NCBI GenBank assembly: GCA_017480395.1
Contig: JAFVAS010000057.1
Coordinates: 1 to 5,932 of the forward strand
Direction: 5' to 3'
DNA length: 5,932 bases
Source of the DNA: Oscillospiraceae bacterium
Lineage (GTDB): Bacteria > Bacillota > Clostridia > Oscillospirales > Oscillospiraceae
Each line of letters opens with the position of its first letter. Position 1 is the first letter of the stretch. Shown one piece after another: positions 4,962 through 5,932 of the stretch. Under the pieces are notes generated by a model. The model did not search any database. It saw only the letters and a program-made list of their open reading frames with translations, and was not told the DNA's origin. The translations under genes were made by a program, and so were the position numbers.

Positions 4962-5932
4962 TCAGATGATGCGGAAGCCGTCTTCCAGGACGCAGCGGCG
5001 GGCTCGGGTGAAGCTGCGCGCGGAGGTCAGGCCCTCGCCGGTGGGTGTGGCGATGGTCAGGGTGGCATAGCCCTCGCCGTTGAAGCCGACACCTGCGGTG
5101 GAGGGGCCGTTCTTCACAAAGATGGTGGTGTTGAGGGCACGGGCCGCCCGGGTCATGTTCAGGTAGTTCGTGGAGTGCATCAGGGCGGAGTGCCAGCAGC
5201 CATGCTCCGCCTCGACGGCGCGGTCGATGGCCTGATCCACATTGTCGCAGCGCACACAGCCCAACACGGGCATCAGCATCTCCACCACCACGAAGGGGTG
5301 CTCCTTGGGCACCTCGGCGATGACCAGCCGGGGGTTGCCGGTGTAGGACACGCCGGAGGCATCCATGATGTAGGTGGCGTCGTGGCCCACGAACCTGCGG
5401 TTGATGACGTACTTGCCGTCCTTCTGCACCAGCACGGTGCGGACGATCTTGTCAATGTCCTCCCCCCGCACAAGCCAGGCGCCGTTTTTCTGCATCTCGG
5501 CGATGAGCTGATCGAAGACGGAATTGACGCAGAAGCACTCCTTCTCCGCCACACACAGCACGTTGTTGTCAAAGGAGGCGCCGTCCACAATGTCCTTGGC
5601 CGCCTTGGGGATGAGGGCGGTCTCGTCCACGATGACCGGGGGATTGCCCGGCCCGGCGGCGATGCACTTCTTGCCGGTCTTCATGGCCACGCCCACAACT
5701 GCCTCACCGCCGGTGACGCTGAGCAGCTTGACGGTGGGGTGGTTCATGATGACCTCGCTGGTCTCCATGGTGGGCTTGGTGGGGCAGCAGATCAGCCCCA
5801 TGGGCCCGCCCGCGGCGACGATGGCCTCGTTCAGCAGACGCATGGTCTCCTGGCAGCACTTTGTGGCCGTCGGGTGGGGGTTGAACACCACCGCGTTGCC
5901 GCCGGCGATCATGCTGATGGAGTTGTTGATGA
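4962..5932 (-). CDS. CoA-acylating aldehyde dehydrogenase, EutE/PduP family (5' truncated)
   Basis: The window holds about 322 C-terminal residues of a protein usually near 460-500 long; the start, and any N-terminal encapsulation peptide, lie beyond the right edge. It should oxidise an aldehyde to acyl-CoA with NAD+ inside the microcompartment. The first visible stretch, INNSISMIAGGNAVVFNPHP, is the conserved family segment. SVTGG lies in the nucleotide-binding region, and AAGPGNPPVIVDETA is typical of the BMC-associated acylating group. The catalytic cysteine is in DNNVLCVAEKE (codon 5553-5555). The C-terminus, TIATPTGEGLTSARSFTRAR followed by RCVLEDGFRII, is diagnostic. The internal ATG at 5912 is not the start, because the frame continues upstream with conserved sequence. 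It is cysteine-rich, with 12 Cys in the last 316 residues. Whether the substrate is acetaldehyde or propionaldehyde cannot be decided here. Confidence 0.95.
   Translation of the reverse strand, partial: INNSISMIAGGNAVVFNPHPTATKCCQETMRLLNEAIVAAGGPMGLICCPTKPTMETSEVIMNHPTVKLLSVTGGEAVVGVAMKTGKKCIAAGPGNPPVIVDETALIPKAAKDIVDGASFDNNVLCVAEKECFCVNSVFDQLIAEMQKNGAWLVRGEDIDKIVRTVLVQKDGKYVINRRFVGHDATYIMDASGVSYTGNPRLVIAEVPKEHPFVVVEMLMPVLGCVRCDNVDQAIDRAVEAEHGCWHSALMHSTNYLNMTRAARALNTTIFVKNGPSTAGVGFNGEGYATLTIATPTGEGLTSARSFTRARRCVLEDGFRII

Noticed and set aside
3589..5070. A 493-codon plus-strand open frame opposite the PduS-like and BMC-T genes
   Set aside because: Its translation is a low-complexity His/Gly/Ala/Asp mix typical of the antisense of GC-rich genes, and the minus strand holds convincing homologues across the same bases.

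Overview
The window looks like chromosomal DNA of an anaerobic, endospore-forming, fairly high-GC Firmicute, probably a gut-type Clostridia member of the Oscillospiraceae/Flavonifractor sort. The spore claim rests on an alpha/beta-type small acid-soluble spore protein (SASP). The genus is inference only. Most genes run about 60-67% GC by eye; one acetyltransferase gene is clearly AT-richer.

Layout. Positions 1-133 (+) hold the last 43 codons of an unidentified gene. A 15-bp hairpin terminator separates it from a convergent SASP gene (214-411, -), which has a candidate sigma-G promoter. Next comes a TetR-family regulator (557-1138, -) whose near-consensus sigma-A promoter sits inside a 40-bp interrupted palindrome, suggesting autorepression. 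Divergent to it, behind its own near-perfect promoter, is a GNAT acetyltransferase (1373-1912, +). A hairpin at 2041-2076 closes the minus-strand operon that fills the rest of the window.

The operon (5932 to 2155, minus strand, entering from beyond the right edge) is the 3' part of a metabolosome-type bacterial microcompartment (BMC) locus. In transcription order it encodes a CoA-acylating aldehyde dehydrogenase (EutE/PduP family, N-terminus missing), a PduS/RnfC-like flavin and iron-sulfur protein, a PduT-like tandem-domain shell trimer with cysteines at the predicted pore, a PduA/EutM-like shell hexamer, and two different EutN/CcmL-type vertex pentamers. Stop-to-start gaps are mostly 3-26 nt. 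The exception is a 66-nt AT-rich leader before the hexamer gene.

How it fits together (inference from characterised BMCs): a signature enzyme outside the window makes an aldehyde inside a protein shell, and the aldehyde dehydrogenase converts it to acyl-CoA and NADH. The PduS-like and PduT-like proteins could move electrons to or across the shell. The signature enzyme is not visible, so the substrate (propanediol, ethanolamine, choline, fucose/rhamnose-derived or other) cannot be named. I see no CRISPR, tRNA, rRNA, riboswitch or insertion sequence.
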